From Shewanella sp. UCD-KL21 (lineage in GTDB: Bacteria > Pseudomonadota > Gammaproteobacteria > Enterobacterales > Shewanellaceae): 64,000 nucleotides of DNA. Shown here piece by piece: positions 17,935-27,943 of this stretch; within the stretch, counting starts at the first letter, position 1, and the number at the start of each line of letters is the position of its first letter. The stretch spans positions 124,001 to 188,000 of the forward strand of contig NZ_MPHK01000008.1 of assembly GCF_001957135.1 (NCBI RefSeq), in the 5' to 3' direction. The position numbers were made by a program, and so were the translations under genes. A model generated the notes under the pieces. The model was not told the DNA's origin. It worked only from the letters and a program-made list of their open reading frames with translations, and ran no database searches.

Positions 17935-18351
17935 ATGGATTCAATAAAAATATCTGATTATATGGATCGACAACCCGTACTGTTAAAAGCCGATATGTCA
18001 CTGGCTACAGCGGTGGAGCATTTATTAAGCAACAAAAAAGCGGGCGCCGCCGTGATTGATAATAGCGGCGCATTGGTAGGTTTTTTATCTCAGCAAGATT
18101 GTATGTCGGTAATGCTTAAAAGTAGTTATCACTGCGATATGACAGAAACCGTGAAAGATTGCATGCAAACAGAGGTACTAACCGCATCGCCCGATGGCAG
18201 TATTTTACAACTCGCAGAGCAAATGCTGGGGGCGAAACCTAAAATTTACCCCGTGGTAGAAGGCGGAAAAGTGATTGGCACCATTAACCGAACCAATGTA
18301 CTCAGTGCGATGAATTTGTATATGCAGCAATGTTATTTAACCCCAGCATAG
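17935..18351 (+). CDS. Two-CBS-domain protein
   Basis: 138 residues made of one Bateman pair. CBS1 is at about 5-60 (ISDYMDRQPVLLKADMSLATAVEHLL then AAVIDNSGALVGFLSQQD) and CBS2 at about 72-130 (VKDCMQTEVLTASPDGSILQLAEQML then YPVVEGGKVIGTINRTNVL). CBS pairs bind adenosyl ligands such as AMP or ATP and regulate partner proteins; no fused effector domain is present here. AAGGGG upstream of the ATG supports the start. It lies 82 bases before hrpA on the same strand. Confidence 0.9.
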   Translation: MDSIKISDYMDRQPVLLKADMSLATAVEHLLSNKKAGAAVIDNSGALVGFLSQQDCMSVMLKSSYHCDMTETVKDCMQTEVLTASPDGSILQLAEQMLGAKPKIYPVVEGGKVIGTINRTNVLSAMNLYMQQCYLTPA

Positions 18352-18433
18352 GCAGGAAAAGCCTAAACTAATACCATTCAGTCTAGTTCCTTGCTAGGAT
18401 CGCATTTTTTGAAATACTTGCTAGGAATTAGAT

Positions 18434-21400
18434 TTGAATTCAGATCAACACCCGCTCTCTAAAGCATACCTAAACTCATGTTATCAAACCGATGCGGCTA
18501 AAATTCGTCGTCGGTTGTTTCAGTTGAAAAAAGAGCCGCAATCTGAAAAGAAAGATCAACTCCTGGCTAAGTTATCAGAGCAAGCCGTTAAAGCGTTTGA
18601 TAAAGCGCAATTTAGGCTCAATAACATTCCAAAAGTGAGTTACCCAGACTCGCTGCCAGTGTCGCAAAAACGTCATGATATTGCCTCAGCCATTGCTAAT
18701 AACCAAGTGGTAATTGTGGCAGGTGAAACCGGCTCAGGTAAAACCACCCAGTTACCCAAAATTTGTTTAGAGTTAGGCCTTGGTACCCGTGGCTTAATTG
18801 GTCATACCCAGCCAAGACGACTGGCCGCAAGAAGTGTGGCAAACCGTGTCGCTGAAGAGATAAACAGCCCGCTTGGCGAGGTTGTTGGCTTTAAAGTCCG
18901 TTTTGCTGATGCCATTAGTCCAGACAGTTACATCAAGCTAATGACCGACGGTATTTTATTAGCGGAATTGACCTCTGATAAGTTCTTGAATCAATATGAC
19001 GCCATCATTATTGATGAAGCCCATGAGCGTAGCCTCAATATCGATTTCATTTTAGGCTACTTAAAACAAGTGCTTAAAAAGCGTCCTGATTTAAAAGTTA
19101 TTATTACCTCGGCAACCATTGATGTTGAGCGCTTCTCGAAGCATTTCAATAATGCTCCAGTCATTGAAGTATCTGGGCGTACTTTCCCGGTTGAAACCCG
19201 CTACAGGCCATTAGTCCGTGATACCGATGCAGACCTAGATGTCAGTGACGGTATTTTTTCTGCTGTTGATGAGTTAATGGCCGAAGGCCCAGGCGATATC
19301 TTGATTTTCATGAACGGTGAGCGCGAAATTCGCGATACCGCTGAAATGCTGCGTAAGCAAAATTATCGCGATACTGAAGTGCTGCCGCTATATGCACGTT
19401 TATCCTATGGCGAGCAATCTAAAGTCTTTAAAAGTCATGTAGGCCGCAGAATAGTATTGGCTACAAACGTGGCAGAAACCTCATTAACGGTACCGGGCAT
19501 TCGCTATGTGATCGATCCCGGCACGGCGCGTATCAGCCGTTACAGTTACCGCACTAAGGTGCAGCGTTTACCCATTGAACCGATATCCCAAGCCAGTGCT
19601 AATCAGCGACAAGGTCGTTGTGGTCGTGTTGCGGCGGGTATTTGTATTCGTTTATATGACGAAATGGATTTTATGCAGCGTCCGGAATTTACCGACCCTG
19701 AAATCCTGCGTACTAACTTAGCATCGGTTATTTTGCAGATGTTAGCCATTGGTTTAGGCGATATCGCTGGATTCCCGTTTATTCAGCCGCCAGAAGAGAA
19801 ACACATCCGTGATGGTTTCTTATTGCTTGAAGAGTTACAGGCTGTTAAAAAGCAGCGCAAAGACCTTGTACTCACCAACTTAGGTCGCAATCTCGCTAAA
19901 ATCCCGTTAGATCCTCGCTTAGCCCGTATGGTGCTTGAAGCAAAAGATATGGGCTGTTTGCATGAAGTGATGGTCATTGCTGCTGGATTGTCGATTCAAG
20001 ACCCACGCGAAAGACCCATAGAGAAGAAGCAAGCGGCGGACGAGTGTCATAAACGCTATAGCGATAAAGACTCTGATTTTGCCAGTTGGGTTAATTTGTG
20101 GAATTACATTAAAGATCAAAAAAGCGAGTTGTCGGCGAGCCAATTTAGAAAGCAGTGCCGTGAAGAATATTTAGCGTATTTACGGGTACGTGAATGGCAA
20201 GATCTATACACACAGCTTAAACAAGCCGTGCATGACTTAAAGTGGCGTTTAAATGATACCCCAGCAAGTTATGACAACCTGCATAAAGCCTTATTGTCGG
20301 GTTTGTTGAGTCATATTGGTTTTAAAGATGCCAATAACGAGTACCTTGGTGCCCGCAATCGTAAGTTCTTTGTGTTCCCGGGGTCGCCACTGGCTAAAAA
20401 AGGCCCTAAGTGGATCATGGCAGCAGAGCTAACTGAAACCTCGCGTTTATTTGCTCGCTGCTGCGCCAAAATTCAGCCTGAATGGTTAGAGCCTCTTGCT
20501 GCGCATTTGATTAAGAAAAATCATATTGAGCCGCACTTTGAAGCCAAACCCGCCAGTGTTATCGCTTTTGAAAACCAAGTGCTTTACGGCTTAACCGTGG
20601 TTAATCGTCGCCGTGTGCAATATGGCCCGATAGAGCCCGTAGAAGCGCGGGAGATCTTTATTCGTAGCGCCTTAGCAGAAGGGCAGTTACAAACCAAAGA
20701 GCCGTTTTTTGTTAAAAATCAGCAGCTACTTAATGATATTGAATCCCTTGAGCACAAATCACGTCGCCGCGATATTTTAGTTGACGAACAAGTACTGGTG
20801 GATTTTTACGAGCCGATAATTCCGCAAGGGATTTATAACGCGCCACTGTTTTTTAAATGGTGGAAAGAAGCCCGTAAAGCCTCACCTGAGTTACTGGACT
20901 TTAACCAAGAGCTGTTAATGCAGCGCAGCGCCGATCATATTTCTGCTTTAGATTTCCCAGAAGTGTGGCACAAAGCCAACTTAGGCTTAAAAGTGAGTTA
21001 TCACTTTGAACCCGCCGCAATTGATGATGGCGTGTCTATTCATATTCCTGTGGCGTTAATTAACCAAATTGATACCGCAGACTTTGATTGGTTAGTGCCG
21101 GGATTACGCGAAGAAAAAGTGGTGGCGCTGATTAAGTCATTACCTAAAACCCTGCGTCGTAACTTTGTCCCCGCGCCAGATTATGGCCGCGCTTGTGTAC
21201 AAGCGATGGAGCCGTTTGCAATGCCAATGCTTGATTCTATGTGCAAACAGTTATTAAGAATGACAGGGACCCGCATTAGCGCTGATGATTTTGATTTAAG
21301 CCAGTTAAGCGCGCATCTGACAATGAATTTTAAAATTGAAGATGATAAACATCGCTTGGTAGATCAAGGTAAAGATCTCGATGCCTTAAAAGATAAACTG

Positions 21401-22309
21401 CAAGGTGTGGTGGCTAAAGCCATTCGCAATGTGGCTGAAGATGGCATTGAAAAGAAAGAAATTACTACATGGTCATTTGGCGACTTACCTAAGCAATATC
21501 AAAAACGCAGGGGCAACTATGAAGTTAAAGCCTATCCAGCGCTAATTGACGAGAAAAGTCAGGTGTCGATTAAACTGTTTGATGATGAATTTGAGGCAGA
21601 GCGGCATCATAGAGCAGGTTTAAGACGCTTATTGCAGATTAACATTCCGTCACCGGTGAAGCATTTACAAAAAGCATTGCCTAACAAAGCCAAGCTTGCG
21701 ATGTATTTTAATCCGTTTGGACAAGTACAGTTGTTAATTGACGATATAATTTCGGCATCAGTGCAGCAACTACTTGATGAAAAACAATTAGATGTGCGCA
21801 ATGAACAGCAATTTGAGCAAGCTAAAGATTGGGTTAGACAAGAACTTAATGGTTATGCTGAACAGATCTCACTGCAAGTGGAGCAAGTGCTGACTATCTA
21901 TCAGCGGATCAAAAAACGCTTAAAAGGCAAGATCAGCTTAGATATTGCCTTTGCGATGAGTGACATCAACAACCAGCTTGATAAGTTAGTGTTTAGAGGT
22001 TTTGTTGAGCATTGCGGTTGGAAACGGCTTGCTGATGTCGGTCGCTACCTTAAAGCGATAGAGAACCGCCTTGAAAAGCTGCCTGTTGATCCAACCCGTG
22101 ATCGCTTACATATGGTGAGTATTAGCAAACTTCAGGACTTACTTTCAGCGCAATTAGCCAAGGTACCTAAAACTCAGCCAGTACCAGAAGCACTGCTTGA
22201 AGCCCGCTGGATGATAGAAGAATACCGAGTGTCTTGCTTTGCGCAGGTGCTAGGTACTGCTTATCCTATTTCTGAAAAACGGATCGTCATGCATATCAAG
22301 CAGGCATGA
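18434..22309 (+). CDS. hrpA: ATP-dependent RNA helicase HrpA (DEAH box)
   Basis: 1291 residues, close to the roughly 1300 of E. coli HrpA. Walker A GETGSGKT is at 97-104, the DEAH box in IIIDEAHERS is at about 191-200, the SAT motif is in VIITSATIDVERF, and motif VI is QRQGRCGR. Helicase-associated HA2 and OB-fold regions follow, then the long HrpA-specific C-terminus with DUF3418. HrpA unwinds RNA and helps rescue stalled or collided ribosomes in the cytoplasm. The start is a TTG at 18434 preceded by TAGGA at good distance; no better ATG exists nearby, and the N-terminal residues match the usual position. A strong terminator follows 40 bases after the stop. Confidence 0.96.
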   Translation: MNSDQHPLSKAYLNSCYQTDAAKIRRRLFQLKKEPQSEKKDQLLAKLSEQAVKAFDKAQFRLNNIPKVSYPDSLPVSQKRHDIASAIANNQVVIVAGETGSGKTTQLPKICLELGLGTRGLIGHTQPRRLAARSVANRVAEEINSPLGEVVGFKVRFADAISPDSYIKLMTDGILLAELTSDKFLNQYDAIIIDEAHERSLNIDFILGYLKQVLKKRPDLKVIITSATIDVERFSKHFNNAPVIEVSGRTFPVETRYRPLVRDTDADLDVSDGIFSAVDELMAEGPGDILIFMNGEREIRDTAEMLRKQNYRDTEVLPLYARLSYGEQSKVFKSHVGRRIVLATNVAETSLTVPGIRYVIDPGTARISRYSYRTKVQRLPIEPISQASANQRQGRCGRVAAGICIRLYDEMDFMQRPEFTDPEILRTNLASVILQMLAIGLGDIAGFPFIQPPEEKHIRDGFLLLEELQAVKKQRKDLVLTNLGRNLAKIPLDPRLARMVLEAKDMGCLHEVMVIAAGLSIQDPRERPIEKKQAADECHKRYSDKDSDFASWVNLWNYIKDQKSELSASQFRKQCREEYLAYLRVREWQDLYTQLKQAVHDLKWRLNDTPASYDNLHKALLSGLLSHIGFKDANNEYLGARNRKFFVFPGSPLAKKGPKWIMAAELTETSRLFARCCAKIQPEWLEPLAAHLIKKNHIEPHFEAKPASVIAFENQVLYGLTVVNRRRVQYGPIEPVEAREIFIRSALAEGQLQTKEPFFVKNQQLLNDIESLEHKSRRRDILVDEQVLVDFYEPIIPQGIYNAPLFFKWWKEARKASPELLDFNQELLMQRSADHISALDFPEVWHKANLGLKVSYHFEPAAIDDGVSIHIPVALINQIDTADFDWLVPGLREEKVVALIKSLPKTLRRNFVPAPDYGRACVQAMEPFAMPMLDSMCKQLLRMTGTRISADDFDLSQLSAHLTMNFKIEDDKHRLVDQGKDLDALKDKLQGVVAKAIRNVAEDGIEKKEITTWSFGDLPKQYQKRRGNYEVKAYPALIDEKSQVSIKLFDDEFEAERHHRAGLRRLLQINIPSPVKHLQKALPNKAKLAMYFNPFGQVQLLIDDIISASVQQLLDEKQLDVRNEQQFEQAKDWVRQELNGYAEQISLQVEQVLTIYQRIKKRLKGKISLDIAFAMSDINNQLDKLVFRGFVEHCGWKRLADVGRYLKAIENRLEKLPVDPTRDRLHMVSISKLQDLLSAQLAKVPKTQPVPEALLEARWMIEEYRVSCFAQVLGTAYPISEKRIVMHIKQA

Positions 22310-22347
22310 TGGCTGATTAATCCTGTTTGTTAAGCTTAAATAGCAAT

Positions 22348-22377
22348 AAAAGCGCGTAATTTATTACGCGTTTTTTT
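22348..22377 (+). terminator. Terminator after hrpA
   Basis: CGCGTAAT (22353-22360) and ATTACGCG (22363-22370) form a hairpin followed by seven T. Confidence 0.9.
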
Positions 22378-22602
22378 ATGGGCAAATTTTGCGTTGCCGC
22401 GAGTGACAAGCGTTTAAATGCCCTGACAGTGAAATCTGTTGTTGAGGTTAAAATTTTAACGATTTAATGCTGAGTCGTGATCTTTTATGAAAGACTTTCA
22501 GTTTTAGGTGCGTGAAAACCGTATATAAACGAATATCTTGTATATTCAACATACAATTTGGTAAGTTTTTAGTAATTATTGGTATCATTAAAAGTATTAG
22601 CT

Positions 22603-22611
22603 TGCTACAAT
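22603..22611 (+). promoter_or_regulatory. Candidate extended -10 promoter of the 26-codon unit
   Basis: TGCTACAAT matches an extended -10 element (TG, one base, then TACAAT at 22606-22611). No strong -35 box is seen. Transcription from about 22618 would give a leader of about 100 bases before the 26-codon frame and end at the terminator at 22833. Confidence 0.45.
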
Positions 22612-22719
22612 TAGCCTTAAGAAGACAGATGGTTACGCTTCTCTGTAATGGTAAATGTCACCCTAAATTATAGACATGCCATGCACCTTACAAACGACCT
22701 AAGATTGATAGGAGTTATT

Positions 22720-22800
22720 ATGGAAGTTCATGAATATGATAATGCTTATTACCAAGTAAAAGACGATGTTTTAGAGTCGTTACCTACTGAAGAAGAATAA
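22720..22800 (+). CDS. 26-residue acidic small protein
   Basis: The frame MEVHEYDNAYYQVKDDVLES, continuing with six more mostly acidic residues, is preceded by ATAGGAGTTATT, a near-ideal ribosome site, and is followed after 32 bases by a strong terminator. A candidate extended -10 promoter lies about 110 bases upstream. The gene therefore looks like a self-contained unit of about 250 bases between hrpA and a convergent lipoprotein gene. The product is strongly acidic with three Tyr and no Cys. I do not recognise a family. It could be a real small protein, a leader-type peptide, or the coding part of a dual-function small RNA. The gap before it (22310-22719) otherwise holds only the hrpA terminator and AT-rich DNA. 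Confidence 0.6.
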   Translation: MEVHEYDNAYYQVKDDVLESLPTEEE

Positions 22801-22832
22801 GCGGATCGAACTAATAGTATTAGCTCTTTCAC

Positions 22833-22872
22833 AAGCATAAAAAAAGCAGCCTCAGCTGCTTTTTTTATGCTT
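22833..22872 (+). terminator. Strong terminator after the 26-codon gene
   Basis: AAGCAGC (22844-22850) and GCTGCTT (22855-22861) pair across CTCA, flanked by an A run and a T run; the outer AAGCAT/ATGCTT also pair, giving an 18-bp near-continuous stem. It can also act on the minus strand for the lipoprotein gene. Confidence 0.92.
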
Positions 22873-22891
22873 GAAATTGGCGAGTCTAGCT

Positions 22892-22936
22892 AGCTTAACT
22901 CACTCTAGCTAAACTCAGTTTGGCTAAAGTCCGCTT
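22892..22936. repeat. Degenerate 15-bp tandem repeat, three copies, reaching a stop codon
   Basis: Three units starting AGCTTAACTC, AGCTAAACTC and GGCTAAAGTC follow each other; the last one ends inside the stop codon of the minus-strand lipoprotein gene. Confidence 0.65.
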
Positions 22937-23384
22937 ACAGATCAATGCGGCCTTTTTCGGTTAATACGCCAGTGATAGTCCAACTGTTACCGTTTTTGAC
23001 GAGTTTAATGGTACGGTCATCAACCCACGGGTTGCCGCCTTTTAAGCCTTCCATTTTAACTTTTACATCAACTTCATCGGTAAATTTGCGGAAAAAGTCG
23101 ATATTGATATCGTCAACACGCATATTAACCTCTGTCATGGACAAGCCCAACACATGGCGCTGTACTGCTGAGGCAATATGGTAATGAGAGATGATATCTT
23201 TTAATTCTTGATTGACATAAATCATGGCTTGATTGATATCTCTATCAACATAAATAGCATTAAAGAATCCCAATGATACTTCTTCAGGGGAGAGTGGTTT
23301 TTCTAATCGGCCTTGAGGGTTTTGTTCTGAAGGACTGCAGGCACTTAAAAGTAATAGACAGATAATAACAACGATTTTATGCAT
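22935..23384 (-). CDS. Small lipoprotein, NTF2-like / DUF4878-like
   Basis: 149 residues with a lipoprotein signal: MHKIVVIICLLLLSAC, lipobox LSAC, Cys at residue 16, followed by SPSEQ, so not the classical inner-membrane-retaining Asp. The mature part (LSPEEVSLGFFNAIYVDRDI, then DDINIDFFRKFTDEVDVKV and WTITGVLTEKG) has the alpha-beta rhythm of NTF2-like lipoproteins such as DUF4878. The function is unknown; an outer-membrane periplasmic face location is expected. It is convergent with the 26-codon unit and is preceded by a long gene-free region. Confidence 0.7.
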   Translation of the reverse strand: MHKIVVIICLLLLSACSPSEQNPQGRLEKPLSPEEVSLGFFNAIYVDRDINQAMIYVNQELKDIISHYHIASAVQRHVLGLSMTEVNMRVDDINIDFFRKFTDEVDVKVKMEGLKGGNPWVDDRTIKLVKNGNSWTITGVLTEKGRIDL

Positions 23385-23550
23385 GATGAGTTGATAAGGT
23401 AAAATAAGATGATTGAGTATCGCTATTTAATGGCTCAGACACAAGAATAACGCAAATATTCCAGAAAATATTAAATAGTTCTTGACTGAAAAACACAGCC
23501 GTGGCATATCTTAGTAACTCAATACATCGACTGCTATGTATAACTTCATG

Positions 23551-23573
23551 TTATCCACAAAATCTGTGGACAA
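23551..23573. promoter_or_regulatory. Inverted pair of DnaA-box-like sites
   Basis: TTATCCACA (23551-23559) is a perfect consensus DnaA box. TGTGGACAA (23565-23573), the reverse of TTGTCCACA, is a one-mismatch box facing it across five bases. It lies in the 962-base region 23385-24346 that has no supportable gene. Binding by DnaA is a pattern inference. Confidence 0.5.
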
Positions 23574-24020
23574 CTATGTTGAAGACTATAGTCGACCTAC
23601 GTAACGTTATGAAAATTAACAGTTATTGGTGCTGGTTAAAAAATGACACCTTGATTTTGCCCTCGAATCTTTTTGCTTTTCTCCTGCTTTTATTATCATT
23701 TTATCCTTGCATTTGAGTAATAAACCCTTTTAGGTCGTTGAAAATTCGCCCCTTGTTTGATGCTAAAACCCTATGCAGATTCATGTCATAAATGCAGAGT
23801 GAATAGCGGCGTTCTTGCTGGGGATATTTAGTGGCTTACAGGCCATAACATACTTTTATTACTCGATGATGTATGACGTGCATGGATGAGCAATTTACTG
23901 ATAATGGCATAGGGTTTTTACCATAGAAGGTTACTGAGGTATTTTTAAGGCGGTAGCGGTTAATGGCAGGGTATTTGAAGCTGGGGAATTGCGCCCAGCA
24001 AGTTGTAAACTAGCCTGCCT

Positions 24021-24189
24021 GTTAGCTTAAATTGTTAGCTTAAATTGTTAGCTTAAATTGTTAGCTTAAATTGTTAGCTTAAATTGTTGGCTTAAATTGT
24101 TGGCTTAAATTGTTGGCTTAAATTGTTGGCTTAAATTGTTGGCTTAAATTGTTAGCTTAAATTGTTAGCTTAAATTGTAGGCTAAAATT
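24021..24189. repeat. 13-bp tandem array, 12 near-perfect copies plus one degenerate copy
   Basis: The unit is GTTAGCTTAAATT. Copies 1-5 have A at position 4, copies 6-10 have G (GTTGGCTTAAATT), copies 11-12 have A again, and the thirteenth is altered. It is directly repeated without spacers, unlike CRISPR. It lies about 80 bases beyond the pta terminator. Confidence 0.97.
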
Positions 24190-24267
24190 TTAGCTTTACA
24201 GCCTAGTAAAAGGGCTGTCACTGTTCAGCTTTTGTCATTACGGCTTAGTTTTAAATGAATTTGCCGC

Positions 24268-24302
24268 AAAAAAAAGCACTAGCGTTAAACGTTAGTGCTT
24301 TT
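24268..24302 (-). terminator. Terminator after pta
   Basis: GCACTAGCGTT and AACGTTAGTGC pair around a short loop with one wobble pair. On the minus strand the hairpin is followed by eight T. It lies 45 bases after the pta stop. Confidence 0.9.
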
Positions 24303-24346
24303 CGACTTAAAACTTAGTGCGGCTTACATCGCGCGCCTTAAAGTCA

Positions 24347-26494
24347 TTAAGCTTGTTCGTTTTGTTTAGCTTGAATCGCAGTCAATGCGATGGTGTAAAC
24401 AATATCATCGACCAATGCGCCGCGTGATAAATCGTTTACTGGTTTGCGCATACCTTGCAGCATTGGGCCAATACTGATCAGGTCTGCACTACGCTGTACC
24501 GCTTTGTAAGTCGTATTACCAGTATTTAAGTCTGGGAATACGAATACAGTCGCTTTACCTGCTACAGGGCTGTTAGGCGCTTTAGAACGGGCTACATTCT
24601 CCATCACTGCCGCATCATATTGTAATGGACCGTCAATGACTAAGTCAGGGCGTTTTTCTTTCGCGATACGGGTTGCTTCACGTACTTTATCAACATCCGA
24701 ACCGGTACCTGAAGTACCCGTTGAGTAGCTGATCATGGCAACGCGTGGCTCAATACCAAATGCAGCAGCAGATTCAGCTGATTGAATGGCAATATCTGCT
24801 AATTGATCAGGGTTTGGATCTGGGTTAATCGCACAGTCACCATAAACAAGTACTTGATCAGGCATCAACATAAAGAAGATAGATGACACTAAGCTTGAGC
24901 CCGGCGCAGTTTTAATTAACTGCAGCGGTGGGCGAATGGTATTGGCGGTGGTATTCACGGCGCCAGAAACGATACCGTCAACTTCATCTTGTGCCAGCAT
25001 CATGGTGCCTAACACCATGTTATCTTCTAACTGCTCTTTAGCAACAACTTCAGTGAGGCCTTTGTGACGACGTAAATCAAGCATACCTTCTACATAGCGC
25101 TCACGTGCTTGCAGTGGTTCGATGATTTGTACGCCTTCACCTAATACTACATCTTGTGATGCAGCAATACGTTGAATTTCTTCAGCATTACCTAAAAGTA
25201 CACAACGGGCAATGCCACGTTCAGCACAAATAGCGGCAGCTTTAATGGTTCTTGGCTCTTCACCTTCAGGCAGAACAATAGTCTTTTTCGCAGCGCGAGC
25301 AAGTTCAGTTAACTTGTATCTAAATGCTGGTGGCGATAAACGATGCTCTCTTGGCGAGTTTTCAGTAACGCTTTCAATCCAGCTTTGATCAATATGACTG
25401 GCAACATATTCTTGAACGTAGTCAATACGCACAGCGTCATCAACCGGCACTTCATGGTCAAAACGTTGAATATTAAGCGATGTTTGCCATGTGTTACTGT
25501 CGACTAGGAATACGGGTAATCCTGTGTCAAAGGCACGTTCACACAATGCCATGACTTCTGGTTCAGGCTCGTAACCACCAGTCAGTAATAAGGCACCAAT
25601 TTTCACGCCGTTCATGGCGGCAAGACAGGCTGCGACAATCACGTCAGAGCGATCGCCAGAGGTGACCAATAATGAGTCGGTGCGCATATGAGTAACCATG
25701 TTTGGAATACTACGGGCACAGAAGGTCACTTTACGTAAACGACGGGTGTTCATTTCACCGGCATTGATGATTTTAGCATGTAAATGCTTGGCTAAATCAG
25801 ATGCACGCGGAGACACTAAGTCCAAGTTATATGGCACGCTACCTAAAATGCGTAGTGGGCTCTTACCTGGCAGTTGGAACATCGCTGATGAATCAGCTTT
25901 GTTAATGTCGGTGTGATCAAATATCTCTGATAAGTCAGGACGTGTTGCGCCTTCTTCATCAACAGGTGCACCAATTTTATTGATGATAGAACCAATAAGA
26001 CGTTTGTTTTTAACGCCGCCCCAAGAGTTATAAGCGATTTCTAAGCGGTTCATTAGACCGTTAGGTGAATCGTTACCTGGAGTTGCGATGAAAATGATAT
26101 CCGCATCTAATGCTTTAGCAATTTCAAAGTTAATGTCGTCTGAGAAAGGGTGGTTACGCGTTGGCACTAAACCTTCAATAACGATGGTCTCAGTGTTTGA
26201 TGCACATTCACTCGCGCGAGCAATGATTTGCTCCATAAGTACATCAATTTGCTCTGAACGGATCAGGTTCTCAGCATGTTCCATTGAAAATGGCTCAAGC
26301 GGGTTAACCGTTGGCGAATGACTTAAAATGGTGGTTGAACGTTCAGGGCCAGTATCGCCGTTACGGATTTGCGCGATAGGCTTGAAAAATTGAACCTTAA
26401 CACCTTTGCGCTCTAAGGCACGTACCATCCCAAGGCTTAATGAGGTTAAACCTACACCGGTACCGATTGGAATTAACATGATATTACGAGACAT
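24347..26494 (-). CDS. pta: Phosphate acetyltransferase (long form with N-terminal regulatory domains)
   Basis: 715 residues, the usual length of the long gammaproteobacterial Pta. The N-terminal P-loop-like domain starts [28 protein letters not shown] domain follows at about 215-330, and the catalytic PTA_PTB domain lies at about 390-710 ([69 protein letters not shown]). Pta converts acetyl-CoA and phosphate to acetyl phosphate in the cytoplasm. It follows ackA by 71 bases on the minus strand, so the two make the acetate/ATP pathway that uses acetyl-CoA from PflB. A small hairpin between them may lower pta expression. Confidence 0.97.
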   Translation of the reverse strand: MSRNIMLIPIGTGVGLTSLSLGMVRALERKGVKVQFFKPIAQIRNGDTGPERSTTILSHSPTVNPLEPFSMEHAENLIRSEQIDVLMEQIIARASECASNTETIVIEGLVPTRNHPFSDDINFEIAKALDADIIFIATPGNDSPNGLMNRLEIAYNSWGGVKNKRLIGSIINKIGAPVDEEGATRPDLSEIFDHTDINKADSSAMFQLPGKSPLRILGSVPYNLDLVSPRASDLAKHLHAKIINAGEMNTRRLRKVTFCARSIPNMVTHMRTDSLLVTSGDRSDVIVAACLAAMNGVKIGALLLTGGYEPEPEVMALCERAFDTGLPVFLVDSNTWQTSLNIQRFDHEVPVDDAVRIDYVQEYVASHIDQSWIESVTENSPREHRLSPPAFRYKLTELARAAKKTIVLPEGEEPRTIKAAAICAERGIARCVLLGNAEEIQRIAASQDVVLGEGVQIIEPLQARERYVEGMLDLRRHKGLTEVVAKEQLEDNMVLGTMMLAQDEVDGIVSGAVNTTANTIRPPLQLIKTAPGSSLVSSIFFMLMPDQVLVYGDCAINPDPNPDQLADIAIQSAESAAAFGIEPRVAMISYSTGTSGTGSDVDKVREATRIAKEKRPDLVIDGPLQYDAAVMENVARSKAPNSPVAGKATVFVFPDLNTGNTTYKAVQRSADLISIGPMLQGMRKPVNDLSRGALVDDIVYTIALTAIQAKQNEQA

Positions 26495-26517
26495 AAAAAC
26501 CTCTAATATAAATTGAA

Positions 26518-26544
26518 CAAAGCCTGTTTAATAACAGGCTTTAA
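26518..26544 (-). terminator. Hairpin between ackA and pta, possible attenuator
   Basis: AAAGCCTGTT and AACAGGCTTT pair across four bases. On the minus strand only GTTC follows, not a strong T run, so it is more likely a partial terminator or a messenger-stabilising hairpin than a full stop. Confidence 0.5.
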
Positions 26545-26565
26545 AAAGAATTAAGCATTTAACGA

Positions 26566-27765
26566 TTAAGCAGTGATCAGCTTGATTGCATCTTCTGCGA
26601 TAACCCATTCTTCGTTAGTTGGGATAACCATCGCCACAGTGCTGCCTTCTTCAGTGATAACGCCTTCATTACCGAAACGCGCTGCAGTGTTCTTTTCTGC
26701 ATTCACTTGGAAGTTGAAAATTTGCAGCATGTTAAGTACTTTTTCACGGATGACATCTGAGTTTTCACCGATACCACCAGTGAAAATAACAGCATCTAAA
26801 CGGCCCAATGGCACAGTGTAAGAAGCAATGTACTTAGCTAAACGGTAGCAGAAAATCTCTAATGCTAAGGTTGCGCCTTTATGGCCGTCTTTATAACCGT
26901 CTTCAATACCGCGGCAGTCGTTAGTCAGCTCTGAAATACCTAATAAACCACTTTGCTTATTGATTAAGTTATTAACTTCATCAAGGGTGTAACCTAATTG
27001 GTTTACTAAATGGAACACGATTGAAGGATCCATATCGCCACAACGAGTACCCATTACTAGGCCTTCAAGTGGTGTTAGACCCATTGAAGTATCAACGCTT
27101 TTTCCGCCTTTAATGGCTGTAACTGATGCGCCATTACCCAGGTGAGCAACGATAACATTAGTATCGGCAACGTCTTTGTTTAATACTTTAGCGGCTTCGC
27201 GGCTAACAAATAAGTGGCTAGTACCGTGCATACCATAACGACGAATACCATGTTCACGGTATAATTTGTAAGGAAGCGCATAAACGTAAGCACGCTCAGG
27301 CATGGTTTGGTGGAACGCTGTATCAAATACCGCAACTTGTGGAAGTTTTGGGAATGATGCAATAGCAGCGCGAATACCAATTAAATGTGCAGGGTTATGC
27401 AGTGGTGCCAGTGATGCACAGTCTTCGATACCTTTGATCACATCTTCAGTGATGATCACTGAACGAGAGTATTTCTCACCGCCATGAACAATACGATGAC
27501 CAATTGCTTGGATTTGAGCAGCAAGTTCTGGCTGACCTGCAAGAATATCTTTAACAATAAATTCAACCGCTTCACGGTGAGCAGTAAATGCGCCTAAACT
27601 TGCTTCATTTTTAGCGCCGTTTACTTTCCATTTAATACGTGAATCTTCTAAACCGAAACATTCCGCAAGACCAGAGATATAATCATCACCTGAAACGGCA
27701 TCAATAACGGCAAATTTTAAAGAAGAGCTACCACAGTTGAGAACCAATACGAGTTTTTCTGACAT
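26566..27765 (-). CDS. ackA: Acetate kinase
   Basis: 399 residues, the standard acetate kinase length. Signatures: [15 protein letters not shown] at the N-terminus (acetokinase signature 1), [22 protein letters not shown] (substrate and catalytic region), [34 protein letters not shown] and [16 protein letters not shown]. The enzyme transfers phosphate between acetyl phosphate and ADP, giving ATP in fermentation. It is first gene of the ackA-pta unit and is divergent from yfbV across 178 bases, a gap that must hold both promoters; a perfect small palindrome TGATTTACAAATCA lies there. Confidence 0.97.
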   Translation of the reverse strand: MSEKLVLVLNCGSSSLKFAVIDAVSGDDYISGLAECFGLEDSRIKWKVNGAKNEASLGAFTAHREAVEFIVKDILAGQPELAAQIQAIGHRIVHGGEKYSRSVIITEDVIKGIEDCASLAPLHNPAHLIGIRAAIASFPKLPQVAVFDTAFHQTMPERAYVYALPYKLYREHGIRRYGMHGTSHLFVSREAAKVLNKDVADTNVIVAHLGNGASVTAIKGGKSVDTSMGLTPLEGLVMGTRCGDMDPSIVFHLVNQLGYTLDEVNNLINKQSGLLGISELTNDCRGIEDGYKDGHKGATLALEIFCYRLAKYIASYTVPLGRLDAVIFTGGIGENSDVIREKVLNMLQIFNFQVNAEKNTAARFGNEGVITEEGSTVAMVIPTNEEWVIAEDAIKLITA

Positions 27766-27943
27766 GTTGAGACCTTTATAATCTAAGCGAACAAAATTTT
27801 AAATTGATGTGAAACGGTGTTATTTCAACTATCAATCATAGTTAATGATTTACAAATCAGCCGATAAATTTAGCTGAAATTTGGGGCTAAATAGGGCTGT
27901 GTGCTATTGTGCATGTATCTATTAATTGATTTAGGGCATACCG

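Noticed and set aside
23501-23716. 71-codon frame in the long gap before pta
   Set aside because: It overlaps the DnaA-box palindrome, has no clear ribosome site and no recognisable domain.
24021-24189. CRISPR array
   Set aside because: Units are 13 bp and directly joined; there are no spacers of unique sequence and no cas genes nearby.
27859-27872. FNR site between ackA and yfbV
   Set aside because: TGATTTACAAATCA is a good palindrome, but its half-sites are set at the wrong spacing for TTGAT-N4-ATCAA.
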